A stretch of DNA of 35,157 nucleotides from an uncultured Bacteroidales bacterium (GCA_945827785.1 CALZOR010000016.1:1-35157); one strand, 5' to 3'; positions 16,633 to 25,704 are shown, counted from the stretch's first letter. The notes: generated by a model not told the origin, from the sequence alone. Made by a program: numbers and translations.

Positions 16633-17490
16633 ATGAACAGCAGAATCATTACAGCCCTTTTCTTTTTTATCGTCCCGGTCCTTGCACAGGCCCAGACGGC
16701 AAGCAGCCTTTTCCTGCGCAGTGATTCATTGCAAGTTAAGGAAATCGTTTCAGAAACGGCAGACATGTACAAGAAAGTCGGTCACCACGGTCCGGCTGTG
16801 GAGAACAGCCACATGGCCCTGAGAATCTATTTCAACAACAGCGGTGCCATAGACCTGTATTCCAAAAACGGTCGCGGCATGGAACTTCTCAAATACAAAT
16901 GGTACCCGACAGAAAAGGACCAGGAGGAAAACGGTGCGGGATGTGATGAATATATGGTAGGAAAGACCGTCGGATTCGGGGGTATTGCTCTTTGGGATGG
17001 CGAGTCTGAGGTGAAACTTGTCGCTACCGGAGGACGTACGGCAAGGGTTGGTGACACTTCCAAGGGGTCGTATGCGGAGATGATAGCCTATGGCGTTCCA
17101 TATAAGGGAGATACCGTGGACATATCCATAAGGATTGACATGTTCGCAAAGAAGAGGGAAGCAACGGTGACGGCTACTGAGCTTTCCGGAAAGAAGGTCC
17201 AGTTCCTGACAGGAGTAAATTACCATGAAGGGGAGAGAGTATCCATGGGAGAAGGCTGGGCATCCGTGTGGGGCGTCCATCCGGCAAATGTATCGGTCGA
17301 CCCTAAACCTGTAGGGGCGGCAATCCTTTACAATGCAAAAAAGTTTGAGAGCGTCACAAAAACTGAGAATATGGTGAGGCTGGTTTCCTTTCCGGCTTCG
17401 TCCGTTTCCACAAAACTTATCGGCGCTTCAACCAAGGAAGCCGAGCTTAATTCGGCCAAAAGATTCGAAGCTTATGTAAGCGGCAAATAG
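16633..17490 (+). CDS. Secreted DUF4861-like protein
   Basis: This 285-aa protein has a cleavable signal peptide (about 1-21, ending VLAQAQ). The mature part has GHHGPAVENSHMALRIYF and NSGAIDLYSKNGRGMELL, then GFGGIALWDGESEV and a beta-rich middle (DTVDISIRIDMF, VTATELSGKKVQFLTGVNYHEGE), matching my recollection of DUF4861, a family seen near polysaccharide-degradation genes and probably of galactose-mutarotase-like beta-sandwich fold. No such carbohydrate genes lie nearby. The gene lies 15 bases after rsmD. Substrate and activity unknown. Confidence 0.72.
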   Translation: MNSRIITALFFFIVPVLAQAQTASSLFLRSDSLQVKEIVSETADMYKKVGHHGPAVENSHMALRIYFNNSGAIDLYSKNGRGMELLKYKWYPTEKDQEENGAGCDEYMVGKTVGFGGIALWDGESEVKLVATGGRTARVGDTSKGSYAEMIAYGVPYKGDTVDISIRIDMFAKKREATVTATELSGKKVQFLTGVNYHEGERVSMGEGWASVWGVHPANVSVDPKPVGAAILYNAKKFESVTKTENMVRLVSFPASSVSTKLIGASTKEAELNSAKRFEAYVSGK

Positions 17491-17541
17491 TGCCGCAAAA
17501 GGATTATATATAGTAGTGTATTTTTATTAGTATTATTAACT

Positions 17542-19248
17542 ATGAAACTTAATCTTGACAATGTGTTCAAGCCGAAATTCTTCGGTTTGTTCAAGAAAGG
17601 TCGTTATGACAAGAAGACATTCATGTCAGACCTCATCGCCGGCATCATCGTCGGCATCATCGCCCTTCCTCTTGCAATCGCCTTCGGTATCGCCAGTGGA
17701 GTAACACCTCAGCAGGGACTGATTACAGCCATTGTTGCCGGTTTCCTGATTTCATTCTTCGGAGGCTCAAACTTCCTTATCGGAGGTCCTACCGGCGCTT
17801 TCATCGTGATTGTCGCAGGCATCGTTTCCCAGTATGGAATGCAGGGACTTATCATAGCAACAATCATGGCCGGCGTTTTCCTCGTCGTGATGGGACTTTG
17901 CAAGATGGGTGCAATCTTCAAATTCATCCCTTATCCTATCGTTGTCGGTTTCACCAGTGGTATTGCCTTGACGATTTTCTCGACTCAGATGAAGGACTTC
18001 TTTGGCTATCCGCTTGACCTTCAGGTTCCTGCAGGCTTCATTCCTGAGTGGATCTGCTATTTCCAGAATATCTCCTCAATCAACTGGATTGAGTTTGCGA
18101 TGAGCCTTGGCTGTCTTCTTATCATAATTTTCTGGGGCAAGGTTACAAAGAGGATTCCGGGATCTCTCATTGCCCTGATCTTCGGCACCGTGGTTTCTGT
18201 ACTGCTGAGCAAGTTTGCCGGCGTGGAGTTTGCAACAATCGGATCCAAGTTCCCTGAACTGGCCAACGGACTTCCGATGCCTAAGCCAGTTGCACCTGAG
18301 TTTGATTACGAGACAATTAAAGGCCTTGTATCTCCAGCATTTACAATCGCAATCCTCTGCGCTATCGAGTCACTCCTTGCTGCTATGGTTGCTGATGGAG
18401 CGACCGGAAAGCACCATAATGCCAACACTGAGCTTATCGGTCAGGGTATTGCCAACATCGTCACTCCGATGTTCGGCGGAATACCGGCTACAGGTGCCCT
18501 CGCACGTACAATGGCCAGCATCAACAATGGAGGAAAGACTCCGGTGACCGGTATCATCCACGCAGTTGTGCTCCTGCTCATCTATCTTTTCCTCATGCCT
18601 TATGCGGTTTACATCCCGCTTTCATGTCTTGCTGCCATTCTTGTCATGGTTGCCTACAACATGAGTGAATGGAGGACTTTCAAGTACCTGCTCAGGGGTG
18701 ACCGTTCCGATGTGGCTGTGCTTCTCATTACTTTCTTCCTCACAGTGATTGTGGATCTGACCGTTGCAATTGAAGTCGGCGTCGTGCTTGCGATTGTGCT
18801 CTTTGTTCGTCGTGTCATGCAGACGTCTTCTATTGAAGTTCTTGAGAACCAGCATCTTGCAGCTACTGAAAATGACGAGATGGCTTCCATGGAGGATACG
18901 GAGTTCCTTGACATTCCTGAAGGAGTCGAGGTTTATGAAATCAACGGTCCGTTCTTCTTTGGACTTGCCAGCCGTTTTGAGGAACTCGAGAATATGAAAA
19001 AGAGTGGCACCAAAGTCCGCATAATCAGGATGCGTAAGGTCCCGTTCATTGACTCAACCGGTATCAACAACTTGCGCAACCTTTGCGAGCGTACCCGCAA
19101 GAGGGGAGTGACAGTCATTCTTTCCGGTGTAACTGAGAAAGTTCAGGCATCCCTAATCAAGTTCGGGGTTGACAAGGAAATCGGTGCAGAAAACATCTTC
19201 CCGCACATCGTACCGGCCCTTGCCCACGCCAGGGAACTGGTAAAATAA
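17542..19248 (+). CDS. SulP (SLC26) family inorganic anion transporter
   Basis: This 568-aa transporter has a membrane domain of some 10-14 helices (about 30-430) and a cytoplasmic C-terminal STAS domain (about 460-565). Opening motifs are SDLIAGIIVGIIALPLAIAFG and FGGSNFLIGGPTGAFIVIVAGI; the transport core has GQGIANIVTPMFGGIPATGALART, the SulP signature. STAS is shown by YEINGPFFFGLASRF and PFIDSTGINNL; the Ser position is kept. Family members carry sulfate, bicarbonate or dicarboxylates, often with Na+ or H+. Substrate cannot be called. A candidate weak -7 box (TATTTTTA, 17519-17526) precedes it, and a strong terminator follows. Confidence 0.94.
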   Translation: MKLNLDNVFKPKFFGLFKKGRYDKKTFMSDLIAGIIVGIIALPLAIAFGIASGVTPQQGLITAIVAGFLISFFGGSNFLIGGPTGAFIVIVAGIVSQYGMQGLIIATIMAGVFLVVMGLCKMGAIFKFIPYPIVVGFTSGIALTIFSTQMKDFFGYPLDLQVPAGFIPEWICYFQNISSINWIEFAMSLGCLLIIIFWGKVTKRIPGSLIALIFGTVVSVLLSKFAGVEFATIGSKFPELANGLPMPKPVAPEFDYETIKGLVSPAFTIAILCAIESLLAAMVADGATGKHHNANTELIGQGIANIVTPMFGGIPATGALARTMASINNGGKTPVTGIIHAVVLLLIYLFLMPYAVYIPLSCLAAILVMVAYNMSEWRTFKYLLRGDRSDVAVLLITFFLTVIVDLTVAIEVGVVLAIVLFVRRVMQTSSIEVLENQHLAATENDEMASMEDTEFLDIPEGVEVYEINGPFFFGLASRFEELENMKKSGTKVRIIRMRKVPFIDSTGINNLRNLCERTRKRGVTVILSGVTEKVQASLIKFGVDKEIGAENIFPHIVPALAHARELVK

Positions 19249-19277
19249 AAAACCGACCCGAGGGTCGGTTTTTTTAT
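19249..19277 (+). terminator. Rho-independent terminator of sulP, probably bidirectional
   Basis: AACCGACCC (19251-19259) pairs perfectly with GGGTCGGTT (19262-19270) around a GA loop and is followed by a T-run. An A-run on the left gives a U-tract in the opposite direction, so it can also end the convergent oadB transcript. Confidence 0.92.
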
Positions 19278-19293
19278 GATATTATTCCAGGGA

Positions 19294-20541
19294 TTAACCG
19301 AGGAAGGAAATAAGAACTCCGGCAGCGACTGCTGACCCGATTACGCCGGCAATGTTTGATGCCATGCAGTAGTTCAGAACGTGGTTCTTAGGATCGTACT
19401 TGGTGCTGATGGTGTTGCAGACACGGCTAGCCATAGGCACTGCGGAAAGACCGGTTGCTCCGACAAGCGGATTGATTTTCTTCTTTGCAAAGAGGTTCCA
19501 GATTTTCACCATGCAGATACCGCTGGCGATACTCAGGGCAAATGCACAGAAACCGCCCACAACTATACCAAGAGTCTGGAAGTTGAGGAATGCTTCGGCA
19601 GTCATGGTTGCACCCACGCAAAGGCCAAGGAAGATGGTTGCGGCATTCATAAGCCCGTTGCTGGCAGTCTGGAAAAGCCTTTCAGTGTCAGAGCCGATTT
19701 CCTTGATAAGGTTACCGAACATCAGCATGCCGACAAGCGGAACTGCGGATGGAACGAAGATGGCGACGATTGTGGTAACAGCAATCGGGAAAATGATTTT
19801 CACCGCCCTCATGTTCTTGATTTCGTTCTTTTCAGGATAGAGCTTGTCTTGCTCCTTCATGTTGATAGTCAGTTCTTTCTTGGTGCACAGAAGCTTTACT
19901 ACCAGCGGAATGATTACAGGAACAAGAGCCATGTAACTGTATGCTGCAATGGCGATAGGTCCGAGAAGATGCGGAGCAAGCTTGATGGTTGTAAAGATTG
20001 CAGTAGGGCCGTCGGCTCCACCGATGATTCCCAATGAAGCGGCCTCCTGAGGGGTGAATCCAAGAAGAAGACTGACGATGAGCACTGCAAATATACCCAT
20101 CTGTGCAGCAGCACCGAAAATCGCAAGTTTCAGGTTCCTGAGCATAGGACCGAAATCAGTCAGAGCGCCTACGCCCATGAAAATAATCGGCGGGAGAAGA
20201 CCTGACTTGATAAGAGCATAATAGAGGTAGTTCATTATACCGAACTCATGCGCTATCTCATGCAAAGGCATGTCCCATATAATCTGCCTGGTGCCATCAG
20301 CCAGGGTTACATATCCCATGGAATCGGCCTGAATCACACCCATTTCACCTCCAGGGAAATTGGCAATGAGTACGCCGAATGCAATAGGAACCAGCAGAAG
20401 CGGCTCGTATTTCTTGACGATACCCAGATAAAGAAGACCGAAGGCGATCAGATACATCAGGATGAATGACGGCTGCTCGATGATGTTGCTTATCGCAGTC
20501 ATCTGATAGAGCCTGTCGAGTATTTCAACAAATCCGTTCAT
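19294..20541 (-). CDS. oadB: Sodium-pumping decarboxylase, beta subunit
   Basis: This 415-aa integral membrane subunit couples carboxybiotin decarboxylation to Na+ export. The conserved ion-binding loop GGADGPTAIFTT is at 174-185, with the essential Asp of the family at 177; ALTDFGPML (127-134), GATMTAEAFLNFQTLGIV and the closing ASNIAGVIGSAVAAGVLIS are also typical. About nine hydrophobic segments are seen. An extra polar stretch at about 62-105 (PGGEMGVIQADSMG) separates the first helices. It is last in the operon oadG-oadA-oadB, 11 bases after oadA. The sodium gradient can drive transport or ATP synthesis. Confidence 0.94.
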   Translation of the reverse strand: MNGFVEILDRLYQMTAISNIIEQPSFILMYLIAFGLLYLGIVKKYEPLLLVPIAFGVLIANFPGGEMGVIQADSMGYVTLADGTRQIIWDMPLHEIAHEFGIMNYLYYALIKSGLLPPIIFMGVGALTDFGPMLRNLKLAIFGAAAQMGIFAVLIVSLLLGFTPQEAASLGIIGGADGPTAIFTTIKLAPHLLGPIAIAAYSYMALVPVIIPLVVKLLCTKKELTINMKEQDKLYPEKNEIKNMRAVKIIFPIAVTTIVAIFVPSAVPLVGMLMFGNLIKEIGSDTERLFQTASNGLMNAATIFLGLCVGATMTAEAFLNFQTLGIVVGGFCAFALSIASGICMVKIWNLFAKKKINPLVGATGLSAVPMASRVCNTISTKYDPKNHVLNYCMASNIAGVIGSAVAAGVLISFLG

Positions 20542-20552
20542 ATCAGTCCTCC

Positions 20553-22385
20553 TTAGCTTCTTGCTACCTTGAAGATTACGTCATCTTCGTCAACGGAATC
20601 ACCGTTGGAAAGGCAGATTGTGGTGATGACACCGTCGAACTCTGCACTGATTGCATTGTTGACCTTCATAGCCTCGATATAGCAGAGCGTATCACCTTTC
20701 TTGACAGCATCGCCGACTTTCTTTGCCTGCTCTCCAGGCTCCTTGGTGAGGTAGAACTTGCCTGAAAGCGGAGCTGTGATATCCTCGCCGGCACCCGCAG
20801 GAGCAGCAGGGGAAGCAGCACTTGCAGCAGGAACGGCATCGCCATAGGCAATGTCGAGCTTGTAGTTCTGTCCGTTCACGTTTACGGTAATGACAGACGG
20901 CATCGCAGATGATGCAGGAGCATTTTTCTCTGCTTTTCTCTTTGCAAGGTCCTCAAGGAAATCCGCCTTTGCCTTTCCGCTCTTATATGCCTCATACTGA
21001 GTAGGATGCATAGCATATTCGAAGAGTTCCTCGTCATCCTGGCCAAGCTCCCAGCCCTGAGCCTTCATCTTCTCTCGGAAGCTGTCGAGGCAGTCCGGGT
21101 AATTGTCCTGAGGGTCGTTCTCCAGGAATTCGCGTCCCTGTGATTTCGCAAGTTCAACCAGTTCAGGAGCGACCGGCCCTGCAAGCTTGCCGGATTTTCC
21201 GAGAATCATGTCCCAGATATTGTCGCCTATCATGCTCCAGCGCTCCTTGCCCTTTTCCATCTGTATTACGTTCATCAGAGCCAGATTCTTTACATACTGT
21301 GAGAACGGAGTCACAAGGGTTGGATAACCGACCTTCGGCCAGACATAGGCCACCTCATCGAAGAGCTTGACAAGAAGCTGGTCGGTGGTAAGCGGCTGCT
21401 GATTGTTCTTCGCCTTCCATTTGTTAAGCTGGGCAAGGTTTTCTTCAAGGTCTGTCATGAGCGAGCCCATCATACCACCTGGAAGACCAGGTTTGATGAG
21501 CAGGGAGTTATTCATGTGATTGAGTTCAGGAATATAGTAGCCGAGAAAATCGTCGCACATTTCCTGAATCATGGTACGCACTTCCATATATGCTTCCATG
21601 TCCACATCCTTCACCTTGAAACCGGCATCCTTTAGCATCTCGATTACTGCAATTACATCAGCATGGCCGGTTCCCCATGAAAGCGGAGACATTCCGACAT
21701 CCACATAGTCGCAGCCGGCCTTGCAGACTTCGAGTATGGATGCCATGTTGAAGCCCGGGCCTGCATGTGAGTGATATTGGATGATGATGTCCTTTTTATA
21801 TTTCTTTATGCCTGCAACAATCTGTGCAAGTGAAGCAGGACGGCCGATACCTGCCATATCCTTGAGGCAGATTTCGTCAGCTCCGGCTTCGATGTATTTC
21901 TTTGCAAGTTCCACGTAATAATCTACTGTGTGGATAGGGGAGTAGGTTATGCAGAGGGCAGCCTGTGCAATCATTCCTGCCTCATGTGCGTAAGTGATTG
22001 AAGGAATGACGTTTCTCTCGTCGTTCAGACCGCAGAATATCCTCGTGATATCAGTTCCCTGAGCTTTCTTGACCTTATAGAAAAGCTTTCGCAGATCCTT
22101 TGAACAAGGGCTCATCCTCAATGCATTGAGAGCGCGGTCGAGCATGTGTGTCTGGATACCAGCCTCATGGAAAGGCTTTGTCCATTCACGTACTGCAATG
22201 TTCGGATTCTCTCCAAAGAGGAGGTTAACCTGTTCGAAGCCGCCGCCGTTTGTCTCCACACGATCGAAGCATCCCATTCTGATAATTGCAGGAGCCACCT
22301 TGACAAGTTGGTCAACTCTTGGCTGATACTTGCCGGCACTCTGCCACATGTCCCTGAAAACAAGGCTGAGTTTGATTTCTTTCAT
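20553..22385 (-). CDS. oadA: Oxaloacetate decarboxylase/pyruvate carboxylase-type alpha subunit with biotin domain
   Basis: This 610-aa soluble subunit has an N-terminal carboxyltransferase TIM barrel (about 1-300), a conserved carboxylase domain, an Ala/Pro linker (about 500-535) and a C-terminal biotinyl domain. The barrel carries FRDMWQSAGKYQPRV in place of the usual RDGQQS, plus EICLKDMAGIGRP with the catalytic Lys and IQYHSHAGPG with the metal-binding His pair. The biotin site is E571-A-M-K574, followed by VNN rather than the common M at +1. Substrate is probably oxaloacetate; the diverged opening motif leaves some doubt. It sits 2 bases after oadG and 11 before oadB. Confidence 0.9.
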   Translation of the reverse strand: MKEIKLSLVFRDMWQSAGKYQPRVDQLVKVAPAIIRMGCFDRVETNGGGFEQVNLLFGENPNIAVREWTKPFHEAGIQTHMLDRALNALRMSPCSKDLRKLFYKVKKAQGTDITRIFCGLNDERNVIPSITYAHEAGMIAQAALCITYSPIHTVDYYVELAKKYIEAGADEICLKDMAGIGRPASLAQIVAGIKKYKKDIIIQYHSHAGPGFNMASILEVCKAGCDYVDVGMSPLSWGTGHADVIAVIEMLKDAGFKVKDVDMEAYMEVRTMIQEMCDDFLGYYIPELNHMNNSLLIKPGLPGGMMGSLMTDLEENLAQLNKWKAKNNQQPLTTDQLLVKLFDEVAYVWPKVGYPTLVTPFSQYVKNLALMNVIQMEKGKERWSMIGDNIWDMILGKSGKLAGPVAPELVELAKSQGREFLENDPQDNYPDCLDSFREKMKAQGWELGQDDEELFEYAMHPTQYEAYKSGKAKADFLEDLAKRKAEKNAPASSAMPSVITVNVNGQNYKLDIAYGDAVPAASAASPAAPAGAGEDITAPLSGKFYLTKEPGEQAKKVGDAVKKGDTLCYIEAMKVNNAISAEFDGVITTICLSNGDSVDEDDVIFKVARS

Positions 22386-22387
22386 AT

Positions 22388-22627
22388 TTAAAATTTAGTT
22401 ATTTTCACAATATGTCCCTTACCGCCTGTGAGCTGGCTCACGGCTGCTTCCAGTACTGCAACCGGAGTGTCATCAGCCTTTCTGGCCGGTGCCTTAGGCT
22501 GTTCCGGAGCGAATTTGTTGATTGCAGCAATCAGAAGTTTGCTGCCATAGATTACAATCAGCAGAATGGTGAAAACCGTCACCATTCCAATCAGCATCAG
22601 CTGTAGTCCTTCAGAAATGTTTCCCAT
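22388..22627 (-). CDS. oadG: Sodium-pumping decarboxylase, gamma subunit (OadG)
   Basis: This 79-aa protein has one transmembrane helix (about residues 11-33, LMLIGMVTVFTILLIVIYGSK) and a short soluble tail (APEQPKAPARKADDT), the layout of OadG subunits that anchor the alpha subunit to the membrane pump. The frame extends to 22702, but the ATG at 22627 is preferred: a -7 box sits at 22666-22673, inside the longer frame, and the extension is Phe-rich and unlike the family. The tail ends in a Gly-Lys-rich stretch (GGKGHIVKITKF). It opens the oadG-oadA-oadB operon. Confidence 0.82.
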   Translation of the reverse strand: MGNISEGLQLMLIGMVTVFTILLIVIYGSKLLIAAINKFAPEQPKAPARKADDTPVAVLEAAVSQLTGGKGHIVKITKF

Positions 22628-22665
22628 AGTTCTGATACATTGAATTAAAAAATCAAAAAATCGTA

Positions 22666-22673
22666 CAAAGTTA
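22666..22673 (-). promoter_or_regulatory. -7 box for the oad operon
   Basis: On the minus strand this is TAACTTTG, identical to the ackA box, 39 bases before the oadG start at 22627. The -33 region is poor. It lies in the gap after nadD, so the oad genes have their own start. Confidence 0.5.
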
Positions 22674-22703
22674 CGAAAAAAGTGCAATAATTGTTCCGCC
22701 AAT

Positions 22704-23264
22704 TCAGAATAAATATGGGCTCATATCCTCGCCACGGGATAGGCCTTCCCGAATCATTGTTGAAGATACGTCCACTTTCATGGCATCCATGATGCTGATG
22801 CGATATTGCGGGTTTTCATTGCAAAGTTCAGCTGCAACTGCCTCGGTATCAAATCCTTCCCGAGGATATACCAGAACTCCGTATTCCGACAGGATGCGTC
22901 TGTAGTCACGCCAGCGGCGTATGTCAGCAATCTGGTCGGAACCCATGATAAGGGTGAAATCATTCTGTGGCTCCCTTTCGCGGAGCGCATCGAGGGTACG
23001 GACAGTATAATGTGGAGCCGGCATGCGGAATTCGATGTCGTCAACCACAACATCCTCCTGAAGGCCCCGTCTGACGACAGCCTCGCGCGCCGCTTCGAGC
23101 CGGGCAGGGGCAGATGAGATGTCAATATTGTCCTTAAGCGGATTCTTCGGAGACACAACAAGATACACCTTGTCGAATCCTTCTTTTTCAATAAGTTGTC
23201 GAACGATTGCAAGGTGTCCGATATGAAGCGGGTTGAATGACCCGCTGTAAACGGCAATTTTCAT
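22704..23264 (-). CDS. nadD: Nicotinate-nucleotide adenylyltransferase
   Basis: This 186-aa cytoplasmic enzyme makes nicotinate adenine dinucleotide from nicotinate mononucleotide and ATP in NAD synthesis. The nucleotidyltransferase motif GSFNPLHIGH is at residues 8-17, MGSDQIADIRRWRDYRRIL contains the substrate-binding region, and the closing VSSTMIREGLSRG is the conserved SSTxIR motif. Length is normal. It starts 5 bases after gmk on the same strand and is probably co-transcribed. Confidence 0.96.
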   Translation of the reverse strand: MKIAVYSGSFNPLHIGHLAIVRQLIEKEGFDKVYLVVSPKNPLKDNIDISSAPARLEAAREAVVRRGLQEDVVVDDIEFRMPAPHYTVRTLDALREREPQNDFTLIMGSDQIADIRRWRDYRRILSEYGVLVYPREGFDTEAVAAELCNENPQYRISIMDAMKVDVSSTMIREGLSRGEDMSPYLF

Positions 23265-23269
23265 GGAAC

Positions 23270-23836
23270 TTATCTGGAAAGAAAGTCTCCGACAATCTTT
23301 TCCGCTTCGGCAAATGCAGCATCAAGTGAATCATTCACAAGTACATAGTCGAATTTCCCATCTGCAAATTCCATCTCGGATTCAGCCTTGGCAAGCCTCC
23401 TTTCGATTGCCTCCCGGCTGTCTGTACCACGTCCTTCGAGCCTCTGGCGCAGGACTTCCATCGAAGGAGCCTTGATAAGGATGGAAAGGGCCTTCTCTCC
23501 GAATATGCGTTTCAGATTGACTCCGCCCTTTACGTCTATGTCGAATACAATTGCATGTCCCTTGGCCCAGATTCTGTCAATTTCCGATTTCAGAGTACCG
23601 TAAAAAGACCCGGCATAGACTTCCTCATGCTCGATGAACTTGTCCTCTGCAATCATCTGCCTGAACTGGTCGGCCGTGAAGAAATAATATTCCACCCCGT
23701 CCTTCTCCGTACCCCTTGGCGCACGGGAAGTAGCTGATATTGAGAATTCAAGCTCAGGATGGAGGGACAGGATGTGATTGACAATCGTGCTCTTGCCTGC
23801 TCCCGACGGAGCAGAGAAAATTATTACTTTATCCAT
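23270..23836 (-). CDS. gmk: Guanylate kinase
   Basis: This 188-aa enzyme phosphorylates GMP to GDP with ATP, essential for GTP supply. The P-loop SAPSGAGKST is at 8-17. GMP-binding motifs follow: SISATSRAPRGTEKDGVEYYF, EHEEVYAGSFYGTLKSEI and FDIDVKGGVNLKRIF. RLEGRGTDSREAIERRLAKAESEM is the LID. Length and motif set are standard. It precedes nadD by 5 bases and diverges from fba, sharing a palindromic promoter region. Confidence 0.97.
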   Translation of the reverse strand: MDKVIIFSAPSGAGKSTIVNHILSLHPELEFSISATSRAPRGTEKDGVEYYFFTADQFRQMIAEDKFIEHEEVYAGSFYGTLKSEIDRIWAKGHAIVFDIDVKGGVNLKRIFGEKALSILIKAPSMEVLRQRLEGRGTDSREAIERRLAKAESEMEFADGKFDYVLVNDSLDAAFAEAEKIVGDFLSR

Positions 23837-23855
23837 ATAAATTTCAATAATTCCG

Positions 23856-23873
23856 CAAAAATAGTTATTTTTG
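23856..23873. promoter_or_regulatory. Back-to-back -7 boxes of divergent gmk and fba promoters
   Basis: The 18 bases form a perfect inverted repeat, CAAAAATA-gt-TATTTTTG. The right half is TATTTTTG on the plus strand (23866-23873), facing fba, with TTTC at 23842-23845 as a possible -33 at 20 bases. The left half is TATTTTTG on the minus strand (23856-23863), facing gmk, with no clear -33. Polymerase binding in the two directions would be mutually exclusive. Confidence 0.6.
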
Positions 23874-23954
23874 CACGGTTTTGCGAATGGATGAATAAAA
23901 ATCTGTCCGTGAACGAGGCTATGAAAAATTTATCTCTAACAAATTATAGATTTT

Positions 23955-24956
23955 ATGGTATCTTATAAAGAACTTGGTCTTGTGAACACCAGAGAGATGT
24001 TCGCTAAGGCTATTGACGGCGGTTACGCTATTCCAGCATTCAATTTCAACAACATGGAGCAGATGCAGGCTATTATCCAGGCTGCAGCGGAGACTAAATC
24101 TCCTGTTATCCTCCAGGTTTCAAAAGGCGCACGCAACTATGCAAACGGTACACTCCTCCGCTATATGGCTCAGGGTGCTGTTGAGTATGCAAAAGAGCTT
24201 GGCTGGGCAAACCCTCAGATTGTTCTTCACCTCGACCATGGTGATACTTTCGAGACTTGCAAGGCTTGTATCGATAACGGATTCTCATCAGTCATGATTG
24301 ACGGTTCACACCTCCCTTATGATGAGAATGTCGCTCTTACAAAGAAGGTTGTTGATTATGCACATCAGTTCGATGTAACAGTTGAGGGTGAGCTCGGAGT
24401 CCTCGCAGGTGTTGAGGATGAGGTTTCTGCTGAGCACCACACCTACACCCGTCCTGAGGAAGTGGTTGATTTCGTAACCAAGACAGGATGTGATTCTCTT
24501 GCTATCTCAATCGGAACTTCACACGGTGCATACAAATTCACTCCTGAGCAGTGTACCGTAGATCCTGAGACTGGCCGTCTCGTGCCTCCTATGCTTGCTT
24601 TTGACGTTCTTGAAGGTGTTGAGAAAGAGCTTCCTGGATTCCCTATCGTTCTCCACGGTTCTTCATCAGTTCCACAGGAAGAGGTCGATACAATCAACAA
24701 ATACGGCGGAGCCCTCAAATCTGCTATAGGTATTCCTGAGCCTTGGCTCCGCAAAGCAGCCAAATCAGCAGTTTGTAAGATCAACATCGACTCTGACTCA
24801 CGTCTTGCTATGACAGCTGCAATCCGTCAGGTATTCGCTGAGAAACCAGCTGAGTTCGACCCACGCAAATACCTCGGCCCTGCACGTGACAACATGAAGA
24901 AGCTCTACAAGCACAAAATCATCAACGTTCTCGGTTCAGACGGAAAGGCAGAGTAA
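23955..24956 (+). CDS. fba: Class II fructose-1,6-bisphosphate aldolase
   Basis: This 333-aa zinc-dependent enzyme cleaves fructose 1,6-bisphosphate in glycolysis and forms it in gluconeogenesis. Class II marks: YAIPAFNFNNMEQMQAI, LHLDHGDTFE with catalytic Asp94 and a zinc His95, GELGVLAGVEDEV with the zinc-region Glu, SIGTSHGAYKF and VLHGSSSVP with two further zinc-site His residues, and CKINIDSDSRLAMT for phosphate binding. Codon choice is strongly restricted (ctc, cgc, aac, gct dominate) compared with neighbours, as expected for a highly expressed gene. It has its own promoter and terminator, so it is monocistronic. Confidence 0.97.
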   Translation: MVSYKELGLVNTREMFAKAIDGGYAIPAFNFNNMEQMQAIIQAAAETKSPVILQVSKGARNYANGTLLRYMAQGAVEYAKELGWANPQIVLHLDHGDTFETCKACIDNGFSSVMIDGSHLPYDENVALTKKVVDYAHQFDVTVEGELGVLAGVEDEVSAEHHTYTRPEEVVDFVTKTGCDSLAISIGTSHGAYKFTPEQCTVDPETGRLVPPMLAFDVLEGVEKELPGFPIVLHGSSSVPQEEVDTINKYGGALKSAIGIPEPWLRKAAKSAVCKINIDSDSRLAMTAAIRQVFAEKPAEFDPRKYLGPARDNMKKLYKHKIINVLGSDGKAE

Positions 24957-24975
24957 TCGCTTATCCATCAAAATA

Positions 24976-25006
24976 AACGGACTGGCCATTTGGTCAGTCC
25001 GTTTTT
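24976..25006 (+). terminator. Rho-independent terminator of fba
   Basis: AACGGACTG pairs with CAGTCCGTT through a 9-pair stem, with a G-T and CC/GG continuation near the loop, and is followed by TTTTT. The reverse direction has only a T-poor tail, so it mainly serves fba; ppa converges on it. Confidence 0.85.
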
Positions 25007-25044
25007 GTATTACTACACTTAAGTTTTGCAGGTTTTTTCCTCGA

Positions 25045-25668
25045 TTATTTCTCAGCGATGTAATCCTCGTAGTCGGCCATAGCTCTGACAATCACGTCTT
25101 TAGCCACGTCCGGACCGTAGATGCTGATGAACTGCATACGGTTGGTGTGCTCTCCAGGAATGTCCTTGTAGGTGCTGAAATAGTGAATCAGACGGCGGAT
25201 GATGTCAGTCGGAACCTGGTCGATGTCGGTGAGATGTCCATATACGGCATCATGCTGGAGGACTGCTATGATCTTGTCATCTGCCTGGTTATGGTCCAGA
25301 AGCCTCAGACCGCCGATAGGCCTTGCATTTACGATTACGTCACCGTGTGTGACATCCTTCTCTGTCAGAACGCAGATATCAAGAGGGTCGCCGTCTCCCT
25401 CGACATCCTTCCTTACCAGTGCCTTGTTGGTAAGTTCCGCCATTTTCGGACCGCAGTATGTTTTCGGAAGAAATCCATAGAGCGAAGGGACGATGTTTGA
25501 GAATTTTTGAGGACGGTCCAGTGAAAGGTAACCAGACTCCTTGTCCACTTCATATTTTACAGTGTCTGTCGGAACTATCTCTATAAATGCCCTGACTTCG
25601 TCGGGAACATTCTTGCCCAGGCTGATTCCGTGCCATGGGTGGGCCTTGTGAGCGTGGCTTATGTCCAT
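25045..25668 (-). CDS. ppa: Inorganic pyrophosphatase, family I
   Basis: This 207-aa soluble enzyme hydrolyses pyrophosphate to phosphate, pulling biosynthetic reactions forward. The family I signature is DVEGDGDPLDICVL, with the Mg-binding Asp residues. KYEVDKESGYLSLDR holds active-site Lys, Glu and Arg positions, and YGFLPKTYCG matches the conserved YGFIPxT motif. It is slightly longer than E. coli Ppa. A full consensus promoter overlaps the end of the upstream gene, so it can be expressed alone. Confidence 0.94.
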   Translation of the reverse strand: MDISHAHKAHPWHGISLGKNVPDEVRAFIEIVPTDTVKYEVDKESGYLSLDRPQKFSNIVPSLYGFLPKTYCGPKMAELTNKALVRKDVEGDGDPLDICVLTEKDVTHGDVIVNARPIGGLRLLDHNQADDKIIAVLQHDAVYGHLTDIDQVPTDIIRRLIHYFSTYKDIPGEHTNRMQFISIYGPDVAKDVIVRAMADYEDYIAEK

Positions 25669-25704
25669 TTTCTATTTGGTTTTCAGTTGTTATCGATTGG
25701 CTTG

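Noticed and set aside
19381..20037. 218-aa plus-strand frame
   Set aside because: Antisense to oadB, with the His/Cys/Asp-rich composition of a mirrored membrane protein and no recognisable domain.
22628..22702. Longer OadG start at 22702
   Set aside because: The extension covers the probable promoter of the oad operon and is not like the family.
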